DNA of 64,000 nucleotides from Corinectria fuckeliana (lineage: Eukaryota; Ascomycota; Sordariomycetes; Hypocreales; Nectriaceae). Under the pieces are notes generated by a model that saw only the letters and a program-made list of their open reading frames with translations, ran no database searches and was not told the origin of the DNA. The DNA is taken from contig WPDH01000060.1 of assembly GCA_019137255.1 (NCBI GenBank), positions 434,001-498,000 of the forward strand, written 5' to 3'. Position 1 is the stretch's first letter, and every line of letters starts with the position of its first letter. A program made the position numbers and the translations under genes. This document shows, one piece after another, positions 25,101-35,015 of this stretch.

Positions 25101-26152
25101 ACATGTTCATAGGTGCCGGAGAATCGGGAGCAATCAGTCGAGGTACCTCCCATATCAAAGCCAATGACAGGTTTCCTCTCCTCGGAATCCCACGTTGTCT
25201 GCGCGTAGCCAACGACGCCTCCCGCTGGTCCCGAGAGAATACTCTTCAAGCCGCTAAACTTGCGGAAGTCAACGAGGCCGCCATCGGACTGCATGAACTC
25301 GCACCGCGACCCCGCGGATCCCAAACCGCCGGTGAAGTTGCTCGACACGGAGTCTATGTACTTCTTGATGGTAGGGGTCAAGTAGGCATCGGCTGTAGCG
25401 GACATGCCACGGGGGACAACCTTGATCATGGGCTGCAGTGCCGAGGACTCGACGACGGAGAAGCCCATCTTGCGGGCAGCCTCGCCAACGAGGCGTTCGT
25501 GGTCAGGGTAGAGATACGAGTGCAGGAACACAACAGACAGCGACCGAATTCCCATGTCCCAGATCTTGCGTAGCTCGGCCAGGACCACGTCCAAGTCGGG
25601 TTTCCGCAGCACACGAACGACTTCTCCTGTGACACCCAGGCACAGCTCTGGATGGCTGGCCACGTCGATGTCCCGAGGGGACGCATTCTCCGTGTAAGCC
25701 TCGAGAGTGACTCTCTCATCCACCTCGACGGTCACCTCGTGCAGCAGGCTAGGCCTCTTGGCGGTCAGGTCAAAGATGTTTGGGCGGGTCTGGTTGCCAA
25801 TCTTGAGCAGGTCCCGGAAGCCCCGGGTGACGAGCAGCGCGGAACGAGCGCCCTTGCGCTCCAGCAGGGCGTTTGTGCCGACGGTGGTTCCCATGCGGAT
25901 ATGCTCGATGCGGCTCAAGTCGAGGGCGGCGCCACGCGGGTGGGGCTGCCCCGTGACCTGCTCGAGGATGCGCCGGATGCCTTCGGTGGGAGCATCTCTG
26001 TAGTTGGAGGGATCCTCGGAGAGAAGTTTGAGGATGATGTCGGGGCGGCCGGGGACGGAAGCGTGGACGTCTGTGAAGGTGCCGCCACGGTCAATGGCGA
26101 TGCGGATGTTGGCCGCTATGGCAGCAGGAGTAGTTGAGTTGTCAGCAGCCAT
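22198..26152 (-). CDS. 5-oxoprolinase (ATP-hydrolysing), fused HyuA-HyuB type
   Basis: Cytosolic enzyme opening 5-oxo-L-proline to L-glutamate at the cost of ATP, in the gamma-glutamyl/glutathione cycle. Two exons, 26152-25044 and 24994-22198, give 1,301 residues, the usual length for the eukaryotic fused enzyme. The HyuA-like half starts with the nucleotide-binding signature DRGGTFTDVHA (about residues 21-31) and has GTTVGTNALLERKG, PVIGFDMGGTSTD and ACFGGAGGQHACSLA. The HyuB-like half starts near residue 775 (SPIQLSIFGHRFMSIAEQMG) and includes SNHPSCGGTHLPDITV, with a Gly-rich C-terminal part ending in PGGGGWGKKGEEEEEA. The ATG at 26152 is the first true ATG in frame. It is divergent from a DUF1445 gene 863 bp away. 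A hydantoinase-like substrate is possible in principle, but the whole length fits OXP1. Confidence 0.93.
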
Positions 26153-27015
26153 TGTCACTGTCGTCTTCAAAAGTCATCCCTTGGATCTGAGGCAGGACTA
26201 AACTGGCGAGCAACTTAATTATCCAATGGCTTTGGTAGGGGACTATTGCATTCAAGTATCCGTTCTCTCTCCAAACGGGTTCACTGATGGATATTCCTTT
26301 GTGGGTCGGCGCCGCGAACTCCGGCCGGTGAGCCGAATGAAAGCGTAGAGATTTGTTACGTGATAGGTGAAGATAAATTCCCCCGCCCGCAATCGTGAAC
26401 CATCTCTGCAAAGGGTTGATTGACATGACGCCTTTGTGAGGAGCACCACCAACTCCACCCTGCCACCGACAGCGGAGGCTCCAACTCCGCCTCTGGAGAA
26501 CACCAACTAGACGTTGTGGAGAAATGTGTTGTAGACGACGGGCCCCGTAGACGACTAGAGACGAAGCGCCGTGGGGGAGCGGAGGCGGATGTCCGGCCGA
26601 TGCGTCGTCCAGATACAGCGATACAAGGTAGATGATTCAAAGTTATGAGTCCACTCAACGCGAATGACGGGCGAGTCGAAGCAAGGCGAAAGAGGCGATC
26701 GCGGAGTTGCACCTCCTTGAGGTTCGACTAGGACAATGGTATTACTCAATCACGCAGCATCCGGATTTCGTTTAAATCCACCTCGATTCTGCGAATAGCG
26801 TCAAAAACACCGTGACAATCGTTGTTGTTCCACAGCTGCAGGGTTTCTATTGTAGGTATATGCTTCTCGCTGGTTTGTTGTTAGTCCCGTGAGACTAACA
26901 GTGAGGCAATCTCAGTGTTAGCCAAACGTCAATATCTTCGTAGCTCAAGCTCTCTTCGTTTGCCAGCTCAAAGCCACGTACATTTCTTCTTCCATTTTTC
27001 GAGTACCTACAAAAG
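26153..27015. promoter_or_regulatory. Divergent promoter region, 5-oxoprolinase / DUF1445
   Basis: 863 bp between the start codons of the two divergent genes. Two symmetric CGG/CCG sites lie near 26307-26328. No ORF with a recognisable product was seen. Confidence 0.5.
26307..26328. promoter_or_regulatory. Candidate Zn2Cys6 operator pair (CGG/CCG triplets)
   Basis: CGGCGCCG at 26307-26314 and CCGGCCGG at 26321-26328 are inverted CGG-CCG triplets of the type bound by dimeric Zn2Cys6 regulators. Such a regulator is encoded at 28.4-30.8 kb. The motif is short and chance occurrence in GC-rich DNA is quite possible. Confidence 0.25.
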
Positions 27016-27921
27016 ATGGCCACAACTACAGTACCATGGCAGCCTCGGCGCTCTACCGAGTTCTCCGCGGCAGAAGACGCTCGATCCGCAGCACGATACA
27101 ATCTCCACACCACTTCGACTTCTGGCCTGGCACCGGGCCACCTTCAAGCGAACCTCATCATCCTCCCGTCCCGCTATGCGGCCGACTTCCGGACCCTCTG
27201 CGCCCGGAACCCCGTGCCATGCCCGTTGATTGCGGAGTCGGTGGCCGTGGGGCGCTACGATTCCGTCAAGTCTTGGATCCGGGGCCTCCGAGGGAGTGAC
27301 ATCCTGGCCAAGGGGTGCGATATAAGGACGGATACGCCACGGTACATGGTTTACAAGGACTCGCATCTGGAAAAGGCATCCTGCAGCGACATCATGGCCG
27401 AGTGGACCGAGGACCACGTCGCCTTTCTCATCGGCTGCTCATACAGCTTCGAAGCCGAGTTGGCAGCGGTCGGGCTACCGCCGCGGCACGCCGTGTTGAA
27501 TAGAAACATCTGCATGTACAGAACGAAGGTGCCATTGTGTCCTGCCGGCGTCTTCCAGGGAGGAACCTACGTAGTATCAATGCGGCCGTATCGAAAGCAG
27601 GATGTCGACCTGGTGAGAAACATTACGAGAAAGTACGGCAACACGCACGGAGAACCCATCTGCTGGGGCTGGGGGGCTCTGGAGACTCTTGGAATCAAAG
27701 ACATTGACGATCCAGAGTGGGGAGACGCTCCGCTCACACTTGATGGGCGACGACTTGGTGATTCGCGTGGCGAGAACAAAGAAGTCCCGGTCTTCTGGGG
27801 CTGCGGTGTCACTCCACAAGAGGCGGTGATGAGGGCCGGATTGACAGGGACTGTGATGGCACATGCGCCGGGGCATATGCTAGTCTTGGATGCAGTCGAC
27901 AAAGACATTATGGAGACGTGA
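27016..27921 (+). CDS. DUF1445 (UPF0317) protein, D-glutamate cyclase-like
   Basis: Single-exon gene for 301 residues. The DUF1445 family includes bacterial YcsI-type proteins and the domain of mammalian DGLUCY, which converts D-glutamate to 5-oxo-D-proline; other members are annotated only as putative hydro-lyases. Family landmarks are DIRTDTPRYMVYKDS, FLIGCSYSFEAEL, PICWGWGALETLGI, VFWGCGVTPQEAV and MAHAPGHMLVLDA. The usual bacterial length is about 250-270 residues; the surplus is a short N-terminal leader with basic residues that might be a targeting sequence. It is divergent from the 5-oxoprolinase gene, whose substrate class is the product of D-glutamate cyclase, supporting (not proving) a shared pathway. 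The exact reaction here is inferred. Confidence 0.85.
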   Translation: MATTTVPWQPRRSTEFSAAEDARSAARYNLHTTSTSGLAPGHLQANLIILPSRYAADFRTLCARNPVPCPLIAESVAVGRYDSVKSWIRGLRGSDILAKGCDIRTDTPRYMVYKDSHLEKASCSDIMAEWTEDHVAFLIGCSYSFEAELAAVGLPPRHAVLNRNICMYRTKVPLCPAGVFQGGTYVVSMRPYRKQDVDLVRNITRKYGNTHGEPICWGWGALETLGIKDIDDPEWGDAPLTLDGRRLGDSRGENKEVPVFWGCGVTPQEAVMRAGLTGTVMAHAPGHMLVLDAVDKDIMET

Positions 27922-28393
27922 TATGTACGAGAAGGGAACCGGAGGAGGAGGGTTGATACGACAGGCAGATGCTATCCGATTGCCGAGTCTAGATTAGCGA
28001 CGACCAGGATCATTAGGCACGGCAGGGTTAATGGGGTGATCGGATGAAGATGTACGCATTTGGTGGATAGGAAGTTTCAACGTTTGAGACGATGTTGCGT
28101 GTTGTGTGAAGGTAAGAGTATTACGGTGAGAGATAGAGGCAAGGCATAGAATGCGTATGGATGGTAGACGGTGGACGGTGGACGGTTTGACAGAGTAGAA
28201 TTGTAATGAGGTAGGCCTAGTATCTAGGTAGTTGGAGATCATGAGACTTAGCGCAAAAAATCGCAACCGCCTGAGTCGGTCTACCACTGCCAACCTATCC
28301 AACATCAACCACAAAGACTGTTCCTCCGCCTCGGCGAATCCGCCTTGCCGATCTAGTATCGAGCCGCTGTTTGAGACTCCGTTCGAATGCAAC
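27922..28393. other. Intergenic region upstream of the Zn2Cys6 gene
   Basis: 472 bp with no gene recognised. A frame open upstream of the chosen regulator start (from about 28232) could extend the protein if transcription starts further upstream. Confidence 0.45.
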
Positions 28394-30762
28394 ATGGAGG
28401 ACTCGCAGACGCCCTTGGGCGAGTCCATAAAGATATCGTGAGTCAAAACCCCTCTCGTATCATAATTGATGACTGCTGCTCCCCTCCCCCACCGCCAGAC
28501 ATGGAAAGCTGACGGAATCACTCAGGTGTGAACGATGTCGTCGCCGCAAGGTTTGCTGAATCCCATCTTATTCGTATCGTTGATTGCTTCCAGGGTTGAT
28601 AAGTCGGTGTAGATCAAATGCGATCGCAAGCGGCCTTGTTCGCGGTGTGTCAAGGCTGGAACTGAGTGTATCCTCAGCGGAAGTGGGGAGAAGCAACGGT
28701 GAGTGAGGACCTCTTAACATTTCTCTCTCTGTCTCTCTGTCTCTCTTTCTCTCTGTGTTTCTCTTTCAAGTCCTCGGCCTCTCAAACAAGCAAATGCTCA
28801 TCACACCCTCTCAAGCCCCATCTCCAAAGGCTACGTGCAAGCCCTCGAGGGCCAGGTCGCATCCCTCGAGCTGCTCATCCGCAAACTCGTCGTCGCCGAC
28901 AGCACCGAGCGAGATGACATCCTCTCCGAGCTGGCCCTCTCGCCTCCAGCATCCGCAGACCTCTCGTCCTCCAATCCAGTCTCGGAGCAAAAGGCAAATG
29001 CAGACCCCAAGGTCGTCGCGGCGCAAGTGCGCTCCGGTCAGCTGAGGCGCCCGCGATCAAGCAACGCGACGCAATTCTTCGGCGGCACCAGCGCATTTCA
29101 CATCCACCTCTCGCACGAAGCGTCCATGTCCCCTCCCGACGGCACTTCCCCCCTAGAGCTCAGCACCGGCCCTCCGTTTACAGGCTCGGGGGGTTACTCT
29201 GAGAACAACAGCGTCGTGAGCTCGAGCGACTACAGCTTCCTGTATGCGCCGCACGACGAGACGTCGCAGGCGTGCATGGCGGCCTATTTCAAGTACCAGT
29301 ACCACTTCCACATGCTCGTTTACAGAGAGTATTTCCTGCGCGATTACGACGTAGGCTCGGGGAAGTACTACTCGGATGCGCTGCTCTTCTCCATCTGCGC
29401 CCTCGGCGCCATGCAACTCGACGACTTCCGAAACGTCTCCGATATCTTCGCAAACCAGGCCCAAACACTCATCTACTCGACGCTAGATAGCCCAGATCTC
29501 ACAACCCTGCAGGCCCTGGCCCTTCTTGGATACCGCGAGATCGGCGTCGGCCACACGTCCAAAGGCTGGCTCTTCTGCGGCATGGCCTTCCGCCTGGCCC
29601 ACGAAATGGGGCTTCATCTCGATCCAAACAACTGGGATGCGTCGGTGGAATCCACGAATCGCGCGACGGAGCTGTCGGTCCGTGATACGGAGATCTTGAG
29701 GCGTGTCTACTGGGCCATTTTCATCGCCGACAAACAACTGAGCCTGTACTTTGGACGGCCTCCCGCCCTGCATCCCAGCGAGTCTGACGTTCGCAACACC
29801 ATTAGGCTGCAGTATCCGCCGGACTGGGAGGGCCTGCTCGACACGTACATCTGCAAAGGCGCCTCGGCAACGGAATTCGAGGACGGCGTCGCCCTCGTGG
29901 GATCCTTCATCTACCAAGCTGAATTGTGCAAGATAGTCCACGTCATGATCACCGAGCTGTTTGAAAACCGGCGAGGCAACGTCGACGATACGGTGGCGGC
30001 AGCGAGGTCGAGGCAGATACACGTCTCCATGACCAAATGGCTATCCAGCCTGCCCGGGACCCTTCACTGGAACCAATGGACAGTAGGGGTTGTGCAGCCG
30101 GCGGTGCTCCGTATGCAGTGAGTTTTGACTCCCGGCGATGTGCCTGCATGTCTGCGTGTCTGCGTGTCTGCTAACCCGGGTGAAGCATGCTCTTCCATAC
30201 CGTCATGATTATTCTTCATAGGCCACCGTCCCACATGTTTGAGAAGCCAGGGATCGCCGAAAGCGAGGACGTGGAGATATGCTACGAGTCACTCCAGGCC
30301 ATCCTACGGCTCATGCGGACCTACTCGCGCCACTACCGCTACCGGTCCCTCTCGCTGGACTTTGTCCAGACGCTGTCCACGGCCGCAGGAACCGTCATGA
30401 TGAAGCGTTTCTTCCAATGCGCGTCGTGGGACGACTCGGATATCGCGCGCTCGCTGTCGACCATCCTCGACGCCATGGAGGAGGTGCAGCACACGTGGCC
30501 GTGTATAGGCGAGCTCAAGGACTATATTGTGAGGGCGCGCGACGCGCAGGCGGTGATGCCGCCCGAGGACCCGCTCAACGTGCCGGACCTGATGAACGGC
30601 CTCGAGCTCAGCCAAAATGTGACGGCGGAGTGGATGGCGCGATGGGGCGATGAGCTGGGCACGTTGGTGACGGACGAGTTTCTGAGCATGCAGCTTCAGG
30701 GCACGGAACAGGGGATTCACGCCCAGTTCGACTTCAACCAGCCTCCGGCTATGGGGCCATGA
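28394..30762 (+). CDS. Zn2Cys6 transcription factor with fungal-specific regulatory domain
   Basis: Predicted nuclear regulator of 692 residues in five exons: 28394-28437, 28526-28550, 28613-28698, 28771-30117 and 30186-30762; phases match throughout. The zinc cluster is assembled from three exons and reads C-x2-C-x6-C-x5-C-x2-C-x6-C at residues 16-42, with the basic RRRKIKC core. A linker and a coiled-coil-like helix (about YVQALEGQVASLELLIRKL) follow, as in dimeric family members. The middle homology region includes YFKYQYHFHMLVYREYF, GWLFCGMAFRLAHEMGLHLD, RRVYWAIFIADKQLSLYFGR and the exon-joining RMHMLFHTVMIILHRPP. Exon 2 is only 25 nt. Intron 3 has a long CT-rich tract. The gene lies downstream of the DUF1445 gene on the same strand and may regulate it and the 5-oxoprolinase. 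A longer N-terminus is possible. Confidence 0.88.
28724..28770 (+). repeat. Pyrimidine (CT/TCTG) tract inside intron
   Basis: A CTCTCTCTGTCTCT-type tract fills most of the third intron of the Zn2Cys6 gene and ends at its TTTCAAG acceptor. Confidence 0.8.
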
Positions 30763-31470
30763 TGTCCATGAGAGTGCCCGGAACAACTGCAAGTTCTACG
30801 TGGGGAGTTTAAGGGGATTTTATGATTTTATACAGGTTTTTAAATGGTGGTTGGATATCTGGTTTTGGGGTTGAATCAGGTGCGACAATGCAACTTAATT
30901 GGTGCTATTTATTTTTGCTACGCTTTTCGTCTGGTTTCTTTATTAATCTCACAAACATGGCAACGTATACACGAAAGTACAAACGATACTAAGTAGCTAG
31001 GCCTAATAGCTGACGAACGATTGTCATATCTTTTAAAGTAAAAATAATTGCAATGCCTTCCACCAATTGGTGACGTCCAGTTACTAACTTTAGGTAGTTT
31101 TTACCCCTGAAATTTACTTACAATAGGTACGAAGTACTGTGAAGCTATGTAGCACATGGGTTCGGCCCCGACCGACTCCGGCCTGCTGCTTCCCGGGTAA
31201 CGTCCCGAGGCTCGATTGCCAACTAACCGCCAACCCTGGTAACTACCAAAACTCCCCATCTTCATCTTCATCGGCATCACCAAACCACGACGAACAGTTC
31301 AAGAGGGTAGCTACCACCTTGTCGCCCGAACGACACTATACCTCTTACATGCTCAGTTTTCCGGATCTACTGCGGTTGTCCTCCCACCTGAGGCCGAGTG
31401 CCTTTCCCCCTCAACCTCAACCTCAACCTCGTCCCCTCGACCTCTCCTCCGAACCGAACCCTTCTCCACG
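30763..31470. other. Intergenic region upstream of pex10
   Basis: 708 bp. The first half is AT-rich. Near the pex10 start a CCTCAA hexamer repeat (about 31407-31430) occurs in the probable 5' UTR. Short frames here have no recognisable product. Confidence 0.5.
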
Positions 31471-32547
31471 ATGGCCTCCTCCTCCACCCCGTACCCCTTC
31501 GCCACCGCCCCGGACGTGATCCGCGCGCACCAAAAGGACAGCTACTTCACGGGCCGCCTGACGCAGGAACTCAGCGACGTCTTCCGGCGGCTGCGCGGCG
31601 CCCGCGCGACCCACGCCCGCGCCCCGGAGCTCCGCGTCGCCGCCACCCTCCTCTACTACGCCCTTACCACCCTTCCCGGCAACCGCACCCTCGGCGAGGA
31701 GTACTGCGACCTCGTCCAGATCGACGCCGGCGACGCCGGCCGTCTCCCCGCCGTCGGGCCCCGCGCCGCCTACGTCGCCGCCTCCGTCCTCCTCCCCTAC
31801 CTCATGGCCCGCCTGCTGCCCGGCCTGCGCGCCCGCCTGCGCCGCCTGCTCGAGCGCCGCCTTGAGGCTCTCCGGCGCCGGGACAAGGCCGGGGGCTGCG
31901 AGGCGCGCGTCTGGGACTACGTTGCGCGGCACACGACGGCGCTGACCTCGGCGGCGCCGTTCCAGGCCGTCGTCCTCGCGCTCTTCTACTTCAGCGGCAC
32001 CTACTATGAGCTGGCCAAGCGCCTGCTCTCCTTCCGCTACGTCTTCACGCGCAAGGTCCCCGATAGCCCCGACCGCGCCGGCTACGAGCTGCTGGGCGTG
32101 CTGCTCGTCGTCCAGCTGGGCGTCCAGGGCTACATGCACGTCCGCTCCAACCTTGCTGACGCCATCGCCACGCGCGAACGCGCCTCCTTCTCCGCCGGCG
32201 ACGTCTCGCTCAACCACGACGGCTCCTACAATAACAACAACGACCTGCTGCTCTCAGGCGGCCACGGATCCGGGGCGCGTATCAACGTAGCTGCGTCCAC
32301 ACACACGCCAGCCGCGACGACGCCTCGGTTTGAGCTCACCGACGACAAGGTCATGGGGTTTATCAAGGGCGGCCAGCAGAGGAAATGTACCCTATGTCTT
32401 GATGAGATGAAAGATCCAGCGGCCACGCAATGCGGCCACGTCTTCTGCTGGGAATGCATAGGCGACTGGGTCAGGGAAAAGCCCGAATGTCCCTTGTGCC
32501 GACGCGAGGCCATGGCACAGCACATTTTGCCCTTGCGCGTCATGTAG
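31471..32547 (+). CDS. pex10: Peroxisomal RING E3 ligase Pex10
   Basis: Single-exon gene for 358 residues. Pex10 is an integral peroxisomal membrane protein that acts with Pex2 and Pex12 in the RING complex ubiquitinating the import receptor Pex5. The N-terminal part has the family landmarks PDVIRAHQKDSYFTGRL and LYYALTTLPGNRTLGEEYCD, then hydrophobic segments at about 100-118 and 160-185 (FQAVVLALFYFSGTYYELAKRL shortened: LALFYFSGTYYELAKR) and near 205-222. The C-terminal C3HC4 RING uses Cys306, Cys309, Cys321, His323, Cys326, Cys329, Cys340 and Cys343. An Asn-run (NNNN, near residue 254) lies in the linker. The start MASSSTPYPFATAPDVIRAH fits other fungal Pex10 proteins. It converges on the LYAR-type gene. 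Confidence 0.96.
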   Translation: MASSSTPYPFATAPDVIRAHQKDSYFTGRLTQELSDVFRRLRGARATHARAPELRVAATLLYYALTTLPGNRTLGEEYCDLVQIDAGDAGRLPAVGPRAAYVAASVLLPYLMARLLPGLRARLRRLLERRLEALRRRDKAGGCEARVWDYVARHTTALTSAAPFQAVVLALFYFSGTYYELAKRLLSFRYVFTRKVPDSPDRAGYELLGVLLVVQLGVQGYMHVRSNLADAIATRERASFSAGDVSLNHDGSYNNNNDLLLSGGHGSGARINVAASTHTPAATTPRFELTDDKVMGFIKGGQQRKCTLCLDEMKDPAATQCGHVFCWECIGDWVREKPECPLCRREAMAQHILPLRVM

Positions 32548-33124
32548 GCAGTTTATTAACACTCTTGTATACATAGAAATAATGAAATGAAACGGAATGA
32601 GCGATATCAAATCAAATCACTCTCGAATAATTCATTCGCGCTGGTTTACAACCACCTATCCGGCCCAACCCAACCCGAGGAATCTCCCATGGTATCTGTA
32701 CCTCGGCCATCCATCCGTAAAGCCCCATCCGCCCACAAACATAGTCTCAACATGAATAACGAATAGTGAAAGTTCATCCGGGGGTGAACAGAAAGAATCC
32801 ATCCTTCCATCAAAGCAAAAGCCAATGCCGTATCCCCTTCCCTTATGTGTACACATACCACATTATATGCGCAGGCTTCCTTCAGGAACCAACCTCGCAA
32901 CCTCCGACGCAGGCCACAGGCCGGCCGGGGCCCCCATCTATCCAATCCGTCCCGAACAAACTGTACACACAGAATGAAAGCACGTCCGTCCAGGTATCGT
33001 GAAATGTTGCTCCTAAAACATCGGTCACCTCAAAACTCCGTTGTCCCTTTAATGAAATCCGTTCCGTTGTCTCCATAGGTTGCCCGCTGTTGTTTTTCCC
33101 TCGGGGCGAACCGGCGGACTTGTT
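32548..33124. other. Convergent intergenic region
   Basis: 577 bp between the 3' ends of pex10 and the LYAR-type gene. Small frames occur on both strands; none has a recognisable product. Confidence 0.5.
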
Positions 33125-35015
33125 CTACACAGAGAACAAGACGATTTCACCCCGTTCGTTTTGGCGCAGTCGCAGCGATCGCCAAAGCTCCTTCTCTTCC
33201 ATTCCCTTGCCCAGGTCGTCGCCCTTGGCCTGGCGCTCCCGGTGGAAGCGCTTCAGGACCTTGTTCATGCTGCACCCACGCTCGCTCTCGGGACCTTTGT
33301 TGACGAAGCTGAGGAACATGTCGGCACGGGGCTTGAAGAGAATCACCTGACTATCACCAGTCTCGGTCTTTCCGTCCTTGGAATGAGGACGGTACTCGAT
33401 GAGCTGTGGCGCCTTCTCCTTGTGGGAGTGCTTCTTCGACGACGACTTGGCTTTCTTGGTTTTGCTACTCTTGGTCTTGACCTTCGTCTTAGTCTTGGAT
33501 CCCGCAATCATGCCAAAGATACTGTTGGTGACTTGACCATGCTTCGAATGCTTCGAGTGCTTCGTGTGCTTCGTCTTCTTCAATGGGCTGGCTGGAGAGA
33601 CTTCGGGGACGTCACCTCCAGAGTAGTCGGGTGAGGGGGGGAAGACGGGGCGCATCATGCGGTTGAGGCCACCAGTAAGGCCAGTGTGCAAGGGCGGGGG
33701 TGCATCAACCATCTCCTGGTCAGTTGGAACATCGACATGTAAGCGCTTGCGCTTCTTGTCCTTCTTTTCGCTGCCCTCCCGGCTCTTGCGACGCTCATGT
33801 TTCGGAGCAGGTGTGACCAAGGGTTCCCTATCGTATTTCACGAGTGCGTCGCCAACAACCCTGTAGGCCGAAGGATCGAAAAGATCGCCCTCTTCCTCTT
33901 TGGGGGGCTCGTATCGTACCAAGGAAGTGCTTTGCTCGGCATCAGGCAGCTCCTGGTCGCTCATGAGGTTCATGTTGGACGCATTGGGGGTCTGGCCGCT
34001 GGCGACCAAAAACTCGAAGACATCGACATGATCGTCATGGGCAGCGGAAGGAGGGGTGGGTGCCTCTGGCGGAGGCTCACAGGGAGATTTCTCATCATCG
34101 GTCTGGCCTCCGTACTCGGCCCAGTCGTACTCGCGGTCCTCGCCGCAATCCTCGACGTAAGCGTTGTGGGTCATATCGTTGTTGTTATTGTTGGTTTTGT
34201 CCTGATACTGGTTGTGGTTGTAGTTCTGGTTGTTGTTGTTGGTCTGATACTGGTTGTAATTTTGGTGGTTGTTATAATTGTTGTAGTTGTTATTGTTGTT
34301 CGGCTTCTTGGACTTGTCCTTATATAAAGCCCCTTGGTACTTTTGATCCTCAGTCATGCAGCTCTGGATGATGTCAGAAGAGGAGTCGCGAAGCAAGATG
34401 ATAGGGAGGGATGCGAGATTTCGCCTCCCAGGTAGTACGTACGGTATGAAATCGATACTCGACGCCCGGGAAGTGGACCATGCAATCGATGCAGGTGAAA
34501 GTGGCACCACGGCAACGGTTTCGATGAGGGTCGAGCTTCTTCTTGGTCAAGACGTCACCACACGTCTATAGAAGGACAAGTTAGAGAGAACGAAAGGACG
34601 TAGCGAGATGTAAGGCGATGGAGAGCTGGACTGACTGGCCCGATGCGCGGGGTGGTGTGCCAGGATATATGAATGAGAGGGCAATGGGGAGGTAGGAGTG
34701 CGGAAAGGAGCATAAGTGGGCCAGCGGATCGGCACAGCAAGAAGGGGTGTCCCTTGGAAGAGGCTGTTCGCAACAAAGATGGTGTGGTGGTTTGGGTGGG
34801 TGATGTCAAGCGCGGACGATGTCTGGGGTGTGGTTTGGAGGGGTGCTCAAGTCAAGGTGGGTGGGCTATTATGGGAGATTTGGAAGACGAGGGTGGGAGG
34901 GATAGAGGCGGACGAGGGCGGCGGCGGACGAGGGCGGCGGCGGCGCCAGAAACAACAATAGACAGGAATGGTCTCGTAGGGAGAAGTAACGTACCTCACA
35001 CGAAAAAGAGACCAT
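33125..35015 (-). CDS. LYAR-type C2HC zinc-finger protein
   Basis: Probable nucleolar/nuclear protein of 460 residues in three exons: 35015-34995, 34565-34443 and 34363-33125, all phase 0. The first exon codes for only seven residues (MVSFSCE) and the 429-nt first intron is the longest in the window. Together the exons build the paired LYAR zinc finger: Cys6-Cys9-His21-Cys25 and Cys32-Cys35-His47-Cys50, followed by the family motif TEDQKYQGALYK. The long Asn/Tyr/Gln-rich tract starting near residue 70 is low complexity. Acidic and Lys-rich segments follow, and a basic C-terminal domain ends in WRSLRLRQNERGEIVLFSV. LYAR proteins act in ribosome biogenesis and cell growth (family knowledge). 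The fit to the family N-terminus makes the splice model convincing. Confidence 0.9.

Noticed and set aside
22198..30762. Secondary-metabolite gene cluster around the Zn2Cys6 regulator
   Set aside because: No polyketide synthase, peptide synthetase, terpene synthase or P450 gene is present; the neighbours fit amino-acid metabolism.
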